DNA from: Nanobdellota archaeon | GTDB lineage: Archaea; Nanobdellota; Nanobdellia; Pacearchaeales; GW2011-AR1 | DNA: 24,117 bases | Reading direction: 5' to 3' | Assembly (NCBI GenBank): GCA_022709585.1 | Contig: JAKLIN010000009.1 | Span: forward strand, 1-24,117 | In this document: piece by piece, positions 12,948 through 20,735 of the stretch | How positions within the stretch are numbered: the first letter of the stretch is position 1 | Layout: every line of letters starts with the position of its first letter | Made by a program: the position numbers and the translations under genes | The notes under the pieces: generated by a model | The model's database searches: none | What the model saw: the letters and a program-made list of their open reading frames with translations, nothing else | What the model was told of the DNA's origin: nothing

Positions 12948-14597
12948 ATGGTGAATGCGATTGTAATACTGCTTGTTGCGAGCGTATGGTTATTTTTAGG
13001 ATATAGAATTTATGGAAGATTTATTGAGAAAAGATTAAAGATTAATGATAAAAACATTACTCCTGCAGTAAAACAAAAAGATGATATTGACTATTCTCCT
13101 TCTAAAGTTGCTTTTCTATTCGGACATCACTTTGAATCCATCGCAGGCTCTGGCCCAATCATTGGCCCAATCTTAGCAATCAGTTATTTTGGCTGGCTTC
13201 CGGTTGTTCTTTGGCTTACACTTGGCTCAGTTATTATTGGAGGAGTTCACGATTTCACTGCACTCATGGCTTCTGTAAGAAATAAAGCGAAGGGTGTTGC
13301 TTCAATTGCTCAAGAATATCTAAGTTCAAAGGCAGGAACTCTTTTTGGAATAATGATTTTTGTTACTTTGATTTTAATTGTAACTGTATTTAGCGTTTCT
13401 GCTGCAGACAGCATTATTGCACGTCCAGATTTAATTATTCCCTTAGTTGTAATCACTGTTGTTGCAATGATTTTTGGAATAGGAGTTCAAAAGTTCAATT
13501 GGAATAGCACTATTACCACAATAATCGCAGTTGTTATTGTATTTGTTTCGATAGGAATTAGTTTGCAAATACCAGTTACATTTACTATAAATCCCGTTCT
13601 TTTAAGAGCAATAATGATTACAGTGATAGTTGCATATGCTGGAATTGCTTCAGTTGTGCCTGTTTGGATTTTACTTCGTCCAAGAGATTATTTGAGCTCT
13701 GTTCAGTTATTGCTTATTCTTGCTTTGGGAGTTTTAGGAATTATAATTGTAAATCCAGAAGTGAATGTTCCTGCAGTAATGAACAATGGCGGATTTTCTT
13801 TGTGGCCAGTGTTATTTATCAGCGTTGCATGCGGAGCTGTTTCCGGATTCCATGCACTTGTTTCTTCTGGAACCACTAGCAAACAACTTGAAAAAGAATC
13901 TCACGCAAAAATTGTTTCTTATGGGGGGATGCTTCTTGAAGCATTTTTAGCAGTTATTGTTACAATTGTCGCAGTTGCAGGATTAAAATGGGGCGCGGGA
14001 GAAGGCACATTCCAGTTTGCATTAAATCAGGGATGGATTGTTTTATTCTCAGAAGGATTTGGAAATATTGTAGGAAAGGTTGGAATTCCGTTCATAAGCA
14101 TTGGTGTTGCTTCACTTCTTGGAGCAGTTATGGTAAATCAGTTTGTTTTAACTTCTGTAGACACTTCAACAAGACTTGGAAGATTTATAATTTCTGAAAA
14201 ATTTGCTAAGAAGTTTGACTTCTCTGGAGTAAAAGGAAGGATACTTGCAACACTTGCAGTAGTGATTCCTGCTTGGATTTTAGGAGTAACAAACAGTTAT
14301 GAAACAATCTGGAAACTTTTCGCGAGCTCTAATCAATTAATTGCAGCAATCGCATTAATCACTGTTGCAGCTTACTTTTTATCTAAAAAAGTTAAGGTTG
14401 GGTTTATTATTCTCCCTGCAATATTTGTTTTGGTAACCACAATGACTGCTTTATTGTACTTAACTTTCCGAACAGGAGGGTACATTAACACAGAAAATTG
14501 GGTTCTTGCAGTTATTTCTTTAGCAATGTTTGCTCTTGGAGCCCTTGTTGCATGGGAAGGCTTCTTAAAATTCCGAAGTCAAAAGAACAAAAAGTAG
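12948..14597 (+). CDS. cstA: CstA-family carbon starvation / peptide transporter
   Basis: CstA proteins are polytopic transporters that in bacteria import peptides or pyruvate during starvation. Family motifs are clear: GHHFESIAGSGPIIGPI (about 59-75), GGVHDFTALM (about 105-114), SGFHALVSSGTTSKQL (about 301-316) and DTSTRLGRFI (about 405-414). About 14 hydrophobic helices cover almost the whole length. At 549 aa it is shorter than E. coli CstA (about 700 aa) but within the range of short archaeal and bacterial forms. The ATG has an AGGAG SD at a spacing of 6 nt. It is divergent from the GGDEF gene across a 94-nt gap holding both promoters, so coordinated control is possible. It converges with dtdA, 17 nt away. 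Substrate in this organism is unknown; peptides would suit a small-genome scavenger (inference). Confidence 0.93.
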   Translation: MVNAIVILLVASVWLFLGYRIYGRFIEKRLKINDKNITPAVKQKDDIDYSPSKVAFLFGHHFESIAGSGPIIGPILAISYFGWLPVVLWLTLGSVIIGGVHDFTALMASVRNKAKGVASIAQEYLSSKAGTLFGIMIFVTLILIVTVFSVSAADSIIARPDLIIPLVVITVVAMIFGIGVQKFNWNSTITTIIAVVIVFVSIGISLQIPVTFTINPVLLRAIMITVIVAYAGIASVVPVWILLRPRDYLSSVQLLLILALGVLGIIIVNPEVNVPAVMNNGGFSLWPVLFISVACGAVSGFHALVSSGTTSKQLEKESHAKIVSYGGMLLEAFLAVIVTIVAVAGLKWGAGEGTFQFALNQGWIVLFSEGFGNIVGKVGIPFISIGVASLLGAVMVNQFVLTSVDTSTRLGRFIISEKFAKKFDFSGVKGRILATLAVVIPAWILGVTNSYETIWKLFASSNQLIAAIALITVAAYFLSKKVKVGFIILPAIFVLVTTMTALLYLTFRTGGYINTENWVLAVISLAMFALGALVAWEGFLKFRSQKNKK

Positions 14598-14614
14598 AAA
14601 ACAGATAAATAATC

Positions 14615-15445
14615 TTACTTAGAAATATCTCCAGTTTTTTTCCAAGCAAGGTATTTTTTATCTAAGATTTCAATTATTCTTTGACGCTCTTCGCTTATTC
14701 CAACTCCTTTCCAGTCTATTATAACAAAATCTAATTCTTCTTCTGTTTTCTCAATAGCCTCGTTTATCATTTCTTCAGTTATTGGAAGAGAATATTTGGG
14801 AATAACATGAGAAATTGCAACATTGGACTTAAGTTGTATTTGATTGAAACTTGGGCAGTAATGTGGGCCTCCGATTGCAATTGCTATTTCACTGTAAGGA
14901 TTTGGCCGGAATTCTTTAACAATTTCATCAATTGTTTTTGCAACTACAAATGCTGCGCGGCGGTCATTCCATTCGTTTGCAGTTGAACCGATTTCAATAA
15001 AAATGCATGGCTTGCTGATTAATGGGCCATGATGAGTTGCTTCAAGAGTTAGTTTGTATTTATCATCAATTCCATGCTCTTTTGCGTTTTTTGCTAGCTT
15101 TTCAAAGATTTGTTTCTGAAAAACAGCTGAACTTAAGCAAACTTTTCCTTTTGTGCCCCCGTGCTCGGCGTTTCTCCAGTTTCCAGGAATGTGAACTGAG
15201 AGCGTCTTTTCTTTTTGCTCAGATTCGTGCTTAGACGCAAAGATTACAAAGTCGTACTTGTTTATTTTTTCTAAGTCCAAATTTTCTGTGAAAATAGTTT
15301 CATTTTCCACAAAATAAAAATCATAACTTGGCGCATTTTTCATCGAAGCCATCAAAGGGTTTTCTCGGAATTGTTCTAAATTTTTAGTAATATTCATTCC
15401 TGCTAAATCTTTTTTGCTTGCAATAATTAGATATTTTTGATACAT
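14615..15445 (-). CDS. dtdA: D-aminoacyl-tRNA deacylase (archaeal DtdA/GEK1 type)
   Basis: DtdA hydrolyses D-amino acids from mischarged tRNA, the archaeal and plant counterpart of bacterial Dtd. Family signatures include FASKHESE (about 69-76), VHIPGNW with AEHGG (about 84-96), LEATHHGPLISKP (about 133-145), EIGSTANEW (about 151-159) and IGGPHYCPSF (about 190-199). The His-rich motifs are consistent with its zinc dependence. The length of 276 aa is typical. The start ATG at 15445 gives the expected MYQKYLIIASKKDLA beginning. An AT-rich promoter (TTTTTATATATT on the minus strand) lies about 20-30 nt upstream, shared back-to-back with the small membrane-protein gene. It fits the other translation quality-control genes in the window. 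Confidence 0.95.
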   Translation of the reverse strand: MYQKYLIIASKKDLAGMNITKNLEQFRENPLMASMKNAPSYDFYFVENETIFTENLDLEKINKYDFVIFASKHESEQKEKTLSVHIPGNWRNAEHGGTKGKVCLSSAVFQKQIFEKLAKNAKEHGIDDKYKLTLEATHHGPLISKPCIFIEIGSTANEWNDRRAAFVVAKTIDEIVKEFRPNPYSEIAIAIGGPHYCPSFNQIQLKSNVAISHVIPKYSLPITEEMINEAIEKTEEELDFVIIDWKGVGISEERQRIIEILDKKYLAWKKTGDISK

Positions 15446-15512
15446 ACTACCAACAAAATTCGAGAATATATAAAAATTATGCTAAAAAATCGCAAATATC
15501 GGTTATTAAATG

Positions 15513-15525
15513 ATAAATATAAAAA
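15513..15525 (+). promoter_or_regulatory. BoxA of the small membrane-protein gene
   Basis: ATAAATATAAAAA ends 22 nt before the ATG at 15547. The same 13-mer occurs upstream of the lysine-rich mini-gene (minus strand, 16013-16025). Confidence 0.5.
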
Positions 15526-15546
15526 CTTTCTAAACAAAAATGCTTT

Positions 15547-15801
15547 ATGGAAAAATTAATGATAATCCTCCTAGGAGTTGCAGTTTTAGTGCTAGGTTAT
15601 CCTTTAGGAAAGTTTCTCGCTCACATAACAAAAGAAGAGCTTGCTGCAGGACAACGCTGGTTTAAATTAATCATTTTGTTAAGTATTATTGGGGCAATTG
15701 TTGGACTAATTCTGAATATCGACGTGCTTTTCTTTAGTTTTTTGTTTTTTGCGATTGTAACAAGCAGAAGTTTGATTTCTAAAAAACAAAAAGTAAGATA
15801 A
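15547..15801 (+). CDS. Small membrane protein, 84 aa
   Basis: I do not recognise a family. Three hydrophobic segments are visible: residues about 4-22 (IILLGVAVLVLGYPLGKFLA), about 34-54 and about 56-74. A short charged loop (HITKEELAAGQRW, about 26-38) separates the first two and a basic tail (SKKQKVR) ends the protein. The N-terminal segment could be an uncleaved signal anchor. A BoxA-like element places transcription start at or near the ATG. The gene is divergent from dtdA, with no evident functional link. Small multi-pass proteins of this kind are common and poorly characterised in archaea. Confidence 0.65.
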   Translation: MEKLMIILLGVAVLVLGYPLGKFLAHITKEELAAGQRWFKLIILLSIIGAIVGLILNIDVLFFSFLFFAIVTSRSLISKKQKVR

Positions 15802-15830
15802 GAAAGTTTGCACATATGTCGAGGATAAAA

Positions 15831-15853
15831 GGTTATAATAAAAAATTATAACC
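15831..15853. repeat. 8-bp-arm hairpin after the small membrane-protein gene
   Basis: GGTTATAA and TTATAACC are perfect inverted arms with a 7-nt A-rich loop, 30 nt after the stop at 15801. It could be a transcript 3' end structure. No T-run follows on the plus strand. Confidence 0.45.
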
Positions 15854-15932
15854 CAAGAATAAAAATAAAACACAAAGGTTAAAACAAAAAATTAGTTGAG
15901 ATGATATCGAAGAATAAATATTAACTAACTAT

Positions 15933-15968
15933 TTATTTCTTCTTCTTCTTTGCTTTCTTTGCTGGCAT
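15933..15968 (-). CDS. Predicted 11-aa lysine-rich mini-protein (MPAKKAKKKKK)
   Basis: The short ORF encodes Met-Pro-Ala followed by eight residues of which seven are Lys. Three signals support expression. An SD, GAGGTG (minus strand, 15983-15978), lies 9 nt before the ATG. A TATA box, ATAAATATAAAAAG (16025-16012), would start transcription about 25 nt before the ATG. A T-rich stretch downstream on the minus strand (15894-15882) could end a transcript of about 100 nt. The peptide might neutralise nucleic acid in the manner of histone tails or tiny ribosomal proteins (pure inference). Alternatives are a small RNA with an incidental ORF, or the eroded tail of a larger gene. Confidence 0.45.
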   Translation of the reverse strand: MPAKKAKKKKK

Positions 15969-15977
15969 TTTAGATTA

Positions 15978-15983
15978 CACCTC
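15978..15983 (-). promoter_or_regulatory. Shine-Dalgarno site of the mini-gene
   Basis: GAGGTG on the minus strand, 9 nt from the ATG, complements the CACCUC of archaeal 16S rRNA. In an otherwise AT-rich gap it is the strongest argument for translation of the 11-codon ORF. Confidence 0.5.
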
Positions 15984-16011
15984 TTTCCAATATTTATTTT
16001 AGGAAATTCTT

Positions 16012-16025
16012 CTTTTTATATTTAT
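16012..16025 (-). promoter_or_regulatory. BoxA of the mini-gene
   Basis: ATAAATATAAAAAG, read on the minus strand, is centred about 50 nt upstream of the mini-gene ATG, leaving a leader of about 25 nt that contains the SD. It shares 13 nt with the BoxA at 15513-15525. Confidence 0.45.
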
Positions 16026-16148
16026 CTGTTTTTTTTAAAAATGAAAAAATTTTGCAAAAATTATTAAACTTTTTTTAAAAAATTTCAACAAAAATCTCCG
16101 AGGACAAATAAACTAAACCTTAATAAATCAAAAAAAACTTGAAATTAA

Positions 16149-16871
16149 ATGTTTTATCTAATCGGTTTGGGATTGAATGTTGATGAAATTTCTAAACGTG
16201 CGCTGGAAATTTTAAAGAAATGCGATTTTATTTACCTGGAAGGTTATACTGTTGATTTTCCCTATACTCAAAAAGATTTGGAAAAGGTTATTGGGAAAAA
16301 GATTGAAATGAAAAATAGGGATTCTGTTGAAGATTTAAACTTAATAAAACAAGCTAAAACCGATGATATTGCTCTTTTAGTTTATGGGAGCCCTCTTAGT
16401 GCTACGACCCATATAACTTTGATTGAGGAAGCTAAAAAGCAGAAATGTAAGTATGAAATATTCCATAACGCTTCGATTATTGATGCAATTGCTGAAACAG
16501 GATTGCAAGTTTACAAATTTGGAAAAATAACCAGTATGCCTGCTTGGATTCCTGAAAAAAGCTTTAAACCAACCAGTTTCATGGAAATATTAAAGCAAAA
16601 TCTTTCTATTAAAGCCCATACACTTGTTCTTATTGACATTGGACTAGACTTAAACAAAGCTCTTGCTCAACTTGAAGAATCTGCTAAACAGCATAAAATA
16701 AAACTGGAAAAGATTGCGGTTTGCTCTCAGCTCGGAACTCCAAACAGAAAAATTATTTACAGAACATTAGAACAATTGAAAAAAATCAAAGAAATCGCAA
16801 AACCTTACTGCATTATCATTCCGGGTGAGCTTCATTTTGTTGAAAAAGAGTTCTTGGAAGGATTTAGTTGA
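16149..16871 (+). CDS. dphB: Diphthine synthase
   Basis: DphB is the SAM-dependent methyltransferase that trimethylates the modified histidine of elongation factor 2 during diphthamide synthesis. The protein begins MFYLIGLGLNVDEIS, the typical N-terminal SAM-binding start. It has YLEGYT (about 34-39), YGSPLSATTH (about 78-87, normally GDPxxATTH), HNASIIDAIAETGLQVYKFGK (about 104-124), and a C-terminal IIPGELHFVEKEFL. The D-to-S change in GSPL is a small departure from the usual motif. The length of 240 aa is close to the archaeal norm (about 250-265). The promoter is the AT-rich CCTTAATAAATC about 22-33 nt upstream, suggesting leaderless translation. ileS follows on the same strand after 68 nt with its own BoxA. 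Confidence 0.93.
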   Translation: MFYLIGLGLNVDEISKRALEILKKCDFIYLEGYTVDFPYTQKDLEKVIGKKIEMKNRDSVEDLNLIKQAKTDDIALLVYGSPLSATTHITLIEEAKKQKCKYEIFHNASIIDAIAETGLQVYKFGKITSMPAWIPEKSFKPTSFMEILKQNLSIKAHTLVLIDIGLDLNKALAQLEESAKQHKIKLEKIAVCSQLGTPNRKIIYRTLEQLKKIKEIAKPYCIIIPGELHFVEKEFLEGFS

Positions 16872-16939
16872 ACCTTGGCTAAACTTATTAGTTTATCATT
16901 CTAAATAAGTTTTAAAAGATATAAACAGTATATTTTTAC

Positions 16940-19798
16940 ATGGAAATCAAAGAAATAGAACAAGAAATTATCAAATTCTGGAAAGAAAACAAGACTTTTG
17001 AGAAATCCTTAAAGAAAACAGAAAAGAAAAAACCCTACATATTTTATGATGGGCCTCCCTTTGCCACAGGCTTGCCTCACTATGGGCATATTCTTGGTTC
17101 TGTAACTAAAGATGTTTATGGAAGATTTTGGACAATGAAAGGAAATTATGTTAGAAGAACTTGGGGATGGGACTGCCACGGGCTTCCAATTGAAACAATT
17201 GCAGAAAAAGGGTTAGGAATTAATTCCAAAGATGAGATTGAAAAAATGGGTGTTAAAAAATTCAATGACTATTGCAGAAGCAAAGTTATGGGATATGCTA
17301 ATGAATGGAAAAAGTTCGTTGAAAGAATTGCGCGATGGGTTGATATGGAAAAACCTTATCAAACAATGGACAATGATTACATTGAAAGCGTTTGGTGGGC
17401 ATTCAAGCAACTCTGGGACAAAGGATACATTTACGAGGGAGAAAAAATCTTGATGTATTGCCCAAGATGCTCAACTCCTCTTGCAAAAGCAGAAATTGCA
17501 ATGGATAATTCTTACAAAAATATAAAAGAAGACACTTTGGTTGTAAAATTCAAACTTAAAGAAAAAAGAAAAGGGCAAGATGTTTATGCCTTGGCTTGGA
17601 CAACTACTCCTTGGACACTGCCTTCAAATTTAGCTTTAACTGTCCATCCAAATTTAGAATATGTTTATCTTAAAGACAAATCTGATAAAACAATTTATGT
17701 TCTTGCAAAGCAATTAGTGTCAAACTTTTTTAAGAGCTCTGAAGATTATGAAATTCTTGAAGAGGTTAAAGGAAAAAATCTGGAAAATAAAGAATACGAA
17801 CCTTTATTTGATTATTTCAAAAATAACAAAAATTCATTCAAGATTCTTTTAGGAGACTTTGTTACTGCAGAAGACGGAACAGGAATTGTTCACACTGCTC
17901 CTGCTTTTGGTGAAGATGATTATGCTGTCTGCAAAAAATATAAAATTCCAATGGTTCAGCCTGTTGATGAAAAAGGAATATTTACAAAAGAAGTGAAAGA
18001 TTATGCTGGAAAATTTGTTCACGACACCAACAAAGAGATAACTGAGCAACTAAAAAAAGAAAAGAAACTTGTTTTGATTAAGAGAATTGAGCATGAATAT
18101 CCTTTCTGTTACAGATGCGATACAAAATTAATGTACAGAGCAATTCCTGCTTGGTTTGTTGATATTCAAAAGATTAAACCTCGCTTAATTGAAATAAGCC
18201 AGAAAATAAATTGGTATCCGGAATTTCTGAAAGAAGGAAGGGTGAAATACACAATAGAAACAGCTCCTGACTGGAATATTTCAAGAAACAGGTACTGGGC
18301 AACAGCTATGCCTATTTGGATTTCCAAAGATGGTGAAAAGCTGATTATTGGAAGCGTTGAAGAATTGAAAAAGTATGCTAAGAACTTGAAAGGAAAAATT
18401 GATTTACATAAAGACTATTTAGATGAAGTCATTCTTGTAAAAAATGGAAAAGAGTTCAGAAGAATCCCTGAAGTTTTAGATTGCTGGTTTGAATCTGGAG
18501 CTATGCCTTTTGCACAATTCCACTATCCTTTTGAAAATAAAAAATTCTTTGAAGACAATTTCCCCTCGCAGTTTGTTGCAGAATACATCGCACAAGTTAG
18601 AGCTTGGTTTTATTACATGATGGTTTTGTCTGCAATTCTTTTCGATGAAATGCCTTTTGAAAATGTTGTAACAACAGGAACAATTCTTGCAGAAGATGGA
18701 GAAAAAATGAGCAAAAGCAAGGGCAACTTCACTGATCCAATGATTTTAATAGACAAGTACGGCGTTGATGCACTAAGATTCTACTTGATGTCAAGCCCGG
18801 TTATGAACTCAGATGATTTGAACTTCTCAGACAAAGGAGTTGAAGAAATGTACAAAAAAGTAATTCTTTTGATTTACAATAGCTTAAACTTCTATGAAAA
18901 TTGCAAAGGCAAAGAAAAAGGAAACAATAATAGCAAAGAGCTAACAGACAGGTGGATTTTATACAGATTAAATGAACTTGGAGAAAAATCAAAAGATTAT
19001 CTTGAAAATTATAACACTATAAAAACAGGGGTAGAAATAAGAAGATTTGTTGAAGATTTGTCAACTTGGTATCTAAGGGTGAATAGAGACAGACTTTCTG
19101 AAGAGTCAGAAGCTAGAGAAACATTAAGATTCGTTTTGGATAATTTTTCTAAGATTATTGCTCCGATACTTCCTTTTGTTTCTGAAAAAATCTACCAAAG
19201 CTTGAATGGAGCTAAAAATTCAGTGCATCTAGAAGAATATCCTTCATTGAAATCCAAGCAATCTGAAAGAAGTCTCTTACAAGAAATGGAAAACATCAGA
19301 GAGATAATCTCCGCGGGTTTGAAAACAAGAGATGTAATTCAAATCGGGCTTAAATGGCCTCTCGCTACAGCTAAAATAAACTGCAAAGAAAAAGTCGGAA
19401 AAGAATTTGAAGAATTAATTAAATCCCAGTTGAATGTAAAAAAATTAGACATCAAGAAAGCGGACACCATTTCTGTGGAATTTGACACGAAAATTACCCC
19501 TGAACTTGAAGCAGAGGGTTATGCTAGAGAATTATCCAGACAAGCACAAGCATTCAGAAAAGAGTTGGGATTAGTAAAAGAAGATGCAATTGAACTTTAT
19601 GTTATCTCCGACGATAAAATGCAAGAAATACTTGAAAAACAAGTTAATTTCATTAAAAAAAGGGTAAATGCTGAAAAGTTAGGATTCATTGGTAGTAACG
19701 ACAAAGAAAAGTTTAAAAACAGAATTGACTTTAAGATAAAAGAGAAAAAAGGGGAATTGGCTATAGTAAAAAAGCAAGTTAAAACTGTTAAAAAGTGA
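16940..19798 (+). CDS. ileS: Isoleucyl-tRNA synthetase
   Basis: This class Ia synthetase charges tRNA-Ile. The catalytic Rossmann fold has the HIGH-type motif H47-Y-G-H50, GWDCHGLPIE (about 75-84), and KMSKS at 589-593. The CP1 editing domain is present (TTTPWTLPSN, about 221-230, and GTGIVHTAPAFGEDDY, about 314-329). Two CxxC pairs (CPRC about 174-177, CYRC about 391-394) may bind zinc. The C-terminal anticodon-binding helical domain starts near residue 640, with the DRWILYRLNEL signature. The 952-aa length is normal for the archaeal/eukaryal-like form, although the C-terminus is Lys-rich. The ATG follows a GTTTTAAAAGATATAAAC promoter by about 20-30 nt. No frameshift or missing motif is seen. 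Confidence 0.96.
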   Translation: MEIKEIEQEIIKFWKENKTFEKSLKKTEKKKPYIFYDGPPFATGLPHYGHILGSVTKDVYGRFWTMKGNYVRRTWGWDCHGLPIETIAEKGLGINSKDEIEKMGVKKFNDYCRSKVMGYANEWKKFVERIARWVDMEKPYQTMDNDYIESVWWAFKQLWDKGYIYEGEKILMYCPRCSTPLAKAEIAMDNSYKNIKEDTLVVKFKLKEKRKGQDVYALAWTTTPWTLPSNLALTVHPNLEYVYLKDKSDKTIYVLAKQLVSNFFKSSEDYEILEEVKGKNLENKEYEPLFDYFKNNKNSFKILLGDFVTAEDGTGIVHTAPAFGEDDYAVCKKYKIPMVQPVDEKGIFTKEVKDYAGKFVHDTNKEITEQLKKEKKLVLIKRIEHEYPFCYRCDTKLMYRAIPAWFVDIQKIKPRLIEISQKINWYPEFLKEGRVKYTIETAPDWNISRNRYWATAMPIWISKDGEKLIIGSVEELKKYAKNLKGKIDLHKDYLDEVILVKNGKEFRRIPEVLDCWFESGAMPFAQFHYPFENKKFFEDNFPSQFVAEYIAQVRAWFYYMMVLSAILFDEMPFENVVTTGTILAEDGEKMSKSKGNFTDPMILIDKYGVDALRFYLMSSPVMNSDDLNFSDKGVEEMYKKVILLIYNSLNFYENCKGKEKGNNNSKELTDRWILYRLNELGEKSKDYLENYNTIKTGVEIRRFVEDLSTWYLRVNRDRLSEESEARETLRFVLDNFSKIIAPILPFVSEKIYQSLNGAKNSVHLEEYPSLKSKQSERSLLQEMENIREIISAGLKTRDVIQIGLKWPLATAKINCKEKVGKEFEELIKSQLNVKKLDIKKADTISVEFDTKITPELEAEGYARELSRQAQAFRKELGLVKEDAIELYVISDDKMQEILEKQVNFIKKRVNAEKLGFIGSNDKEKFKNRIDFKIKEKKGELAIVKKQVKTVKK

Positions 19799-19877
19799 CC
19801 CCACTCTCCAGTAATTGATTATTTTTACTCCTGGACTATAGCAATATTTAAAAAGAAAAACGCATAACTAAAATCAA

Positions 19878-20684
19878 ATGATAGTAAAAGAAGAATTTTT
19901 AAGCAGATTAAGAAAGATTTTCGACTTGAATCTTTATGAAGTAAGAGTTTGGACAGCTCTTCTTTCTCGAGGAACTTCTACAGCAGGGGAATTAAGTAAT
20001 ATTTCTGGCGTTCCAAGAAGCAGAACCTATGATATTCTTGAAAGTTTGGAAAAGAAAGGATTCATTATGATGAAACTCGGAAAGCCGATTAAGTTTGTTG
20101 CAATCAAACCTGATGAAGTTGTTGAGAGAGTTAAAAGAAACTTGGCAACATATACCAAAGAAAGACTTCAAAGACTTGAAAAGCTTAAAGATGATGAGGT
20201 TTTGGGGGAGTTAAGCACATTATTCACAAAAGGTGTTAAATTCGTTGAACCTTCTGAACTTTCTGGAAGCATAAGAGGAAGAGAAAATATTTACAACCAG
20301 CTTGACACAATGATTAGAAGTGCTGAAAAAACAATTACAATTGCTACAACTGCTGATGGGTTAAATAGAAAGATGGAAGCTTTGATGCCAAGTCTTGAAA
20401 AAGCAAAAAAGAAGGGTGTAAAGATTAGAATTGCTGCTCCTATTGATGCAAATAATATTAATGCTGCAAGAGAATTAAGAAATATTGCTGAAGTTAGAAA
20501 TTCCGAAGGAGTCAAGGCAAGATTCACAATCATTGATTCCAATCAGTTGATGTTCATGCTTTTAGATGATGAAAAGTTCCACCCAAGTTATGATGTTGGT
20601 GTTTGGATTAACACAGACTTCTTTGCTGGAACACTTGAACAACTTTTCGAGGCTGCTTGGAAAGAAATGCGCCCAATCAAATAA
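19878..20684 (+). CDS. TrmB-family transcriptional regulator
   Basis: An N-terminal winged helix-turn-helix of TrmB type covers residues about 10-85: LNLYEVRVWTALLSRGTSTAGEL, then the recognition region VPRSRTYDILESLEKKGF. A short coiled-coil linker (about 95-115) leads to a C-terminal effector domain (about 125-268), with GRENIYNQLDTMIRSAEKTI and a PLD-like alpha/beta core. TrmB proteins in archaea usually sense sugars or metabolites and control transport or central metabolism. No sugar-transport genes are adjacent, so the target is unknown and it may act elsewhere. A BoxA (ATATTTAAAAAG, about 19843-19854) places the start at the ATG, i.e. leaderless. The gene converges with argS; the gap is about 50 nt. 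Confidence 0.9.
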   Translation: MIVKEEFLSRLRKIFDLNLYEVRVWTALLSRGTSTAGELSNISGVPRSRTYDILESLEKKGFIMMKLGKPIKFVAIKPDEVVERVKRNLATYTKERLQRLEKLKDDEVLGELSTLFTKGVKFVEPSELSGSIRGRENIYNQLDTMIRSAEKTITIATTADGLNRKMEALMPSLEKAKKKGVKIRIAAPIDANNINAARELRNIAEVRNSEGVKARFTIIDSNQLMFMLLDDEKFHPSYDVGVWINTDFFAGTLEQLFEAAWKEMRPIK

Positions 20685-20735
20685 AGTTGTTAAGAATTCT
20701 TTTTGGCGTATAAATTAAAATAAATTTTACAAAGA

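Larger units (their letters stand above)
15802..16148. other. 347-nt gap with hairpin, lysine-rich mini-gene and divergent promoters
   Basis: No long ORF is present. From left to right it holds the hairpin GGTTATAA/TTATAACC (15831-15853), an A/T-rich tract that reads as oligo-T on the minus strand (about 15882-15894), a loose inverted repeat AATAAATA/TATTTATT (15913-15937), the mini-gene (15933-15968) with its SD and BoxA, and the AT-rich promoter of dphB (CCTTAATAAATC, about 16116-16127). Confidence 0.6.

Noticed and set aside
13664..14197. Out-of-frame ORFs inside the CstA-type gene
   Set aside because: Composition is unlike real proteins (Cys/Trp/Arg-rich) and the overlapping frame encodes a full CstA with all family motifs.
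15816..15851. 11-codon ORF (MSRIKGYNKKL) across the hairpin at 15831
   Set aside because: No SD or BoxA at a suitable distance, and it runs through the hairpin arms. Unlike the lysine-rich mini-gene, it has no supporting signals.
19807..19838. Loose inverted repeat (TCCAG/CTGGA) between ileS and the TrmB-family gene
   Set aside because: Only 5-bp arms with about a 20-nt loop; not distinguishable from chance.
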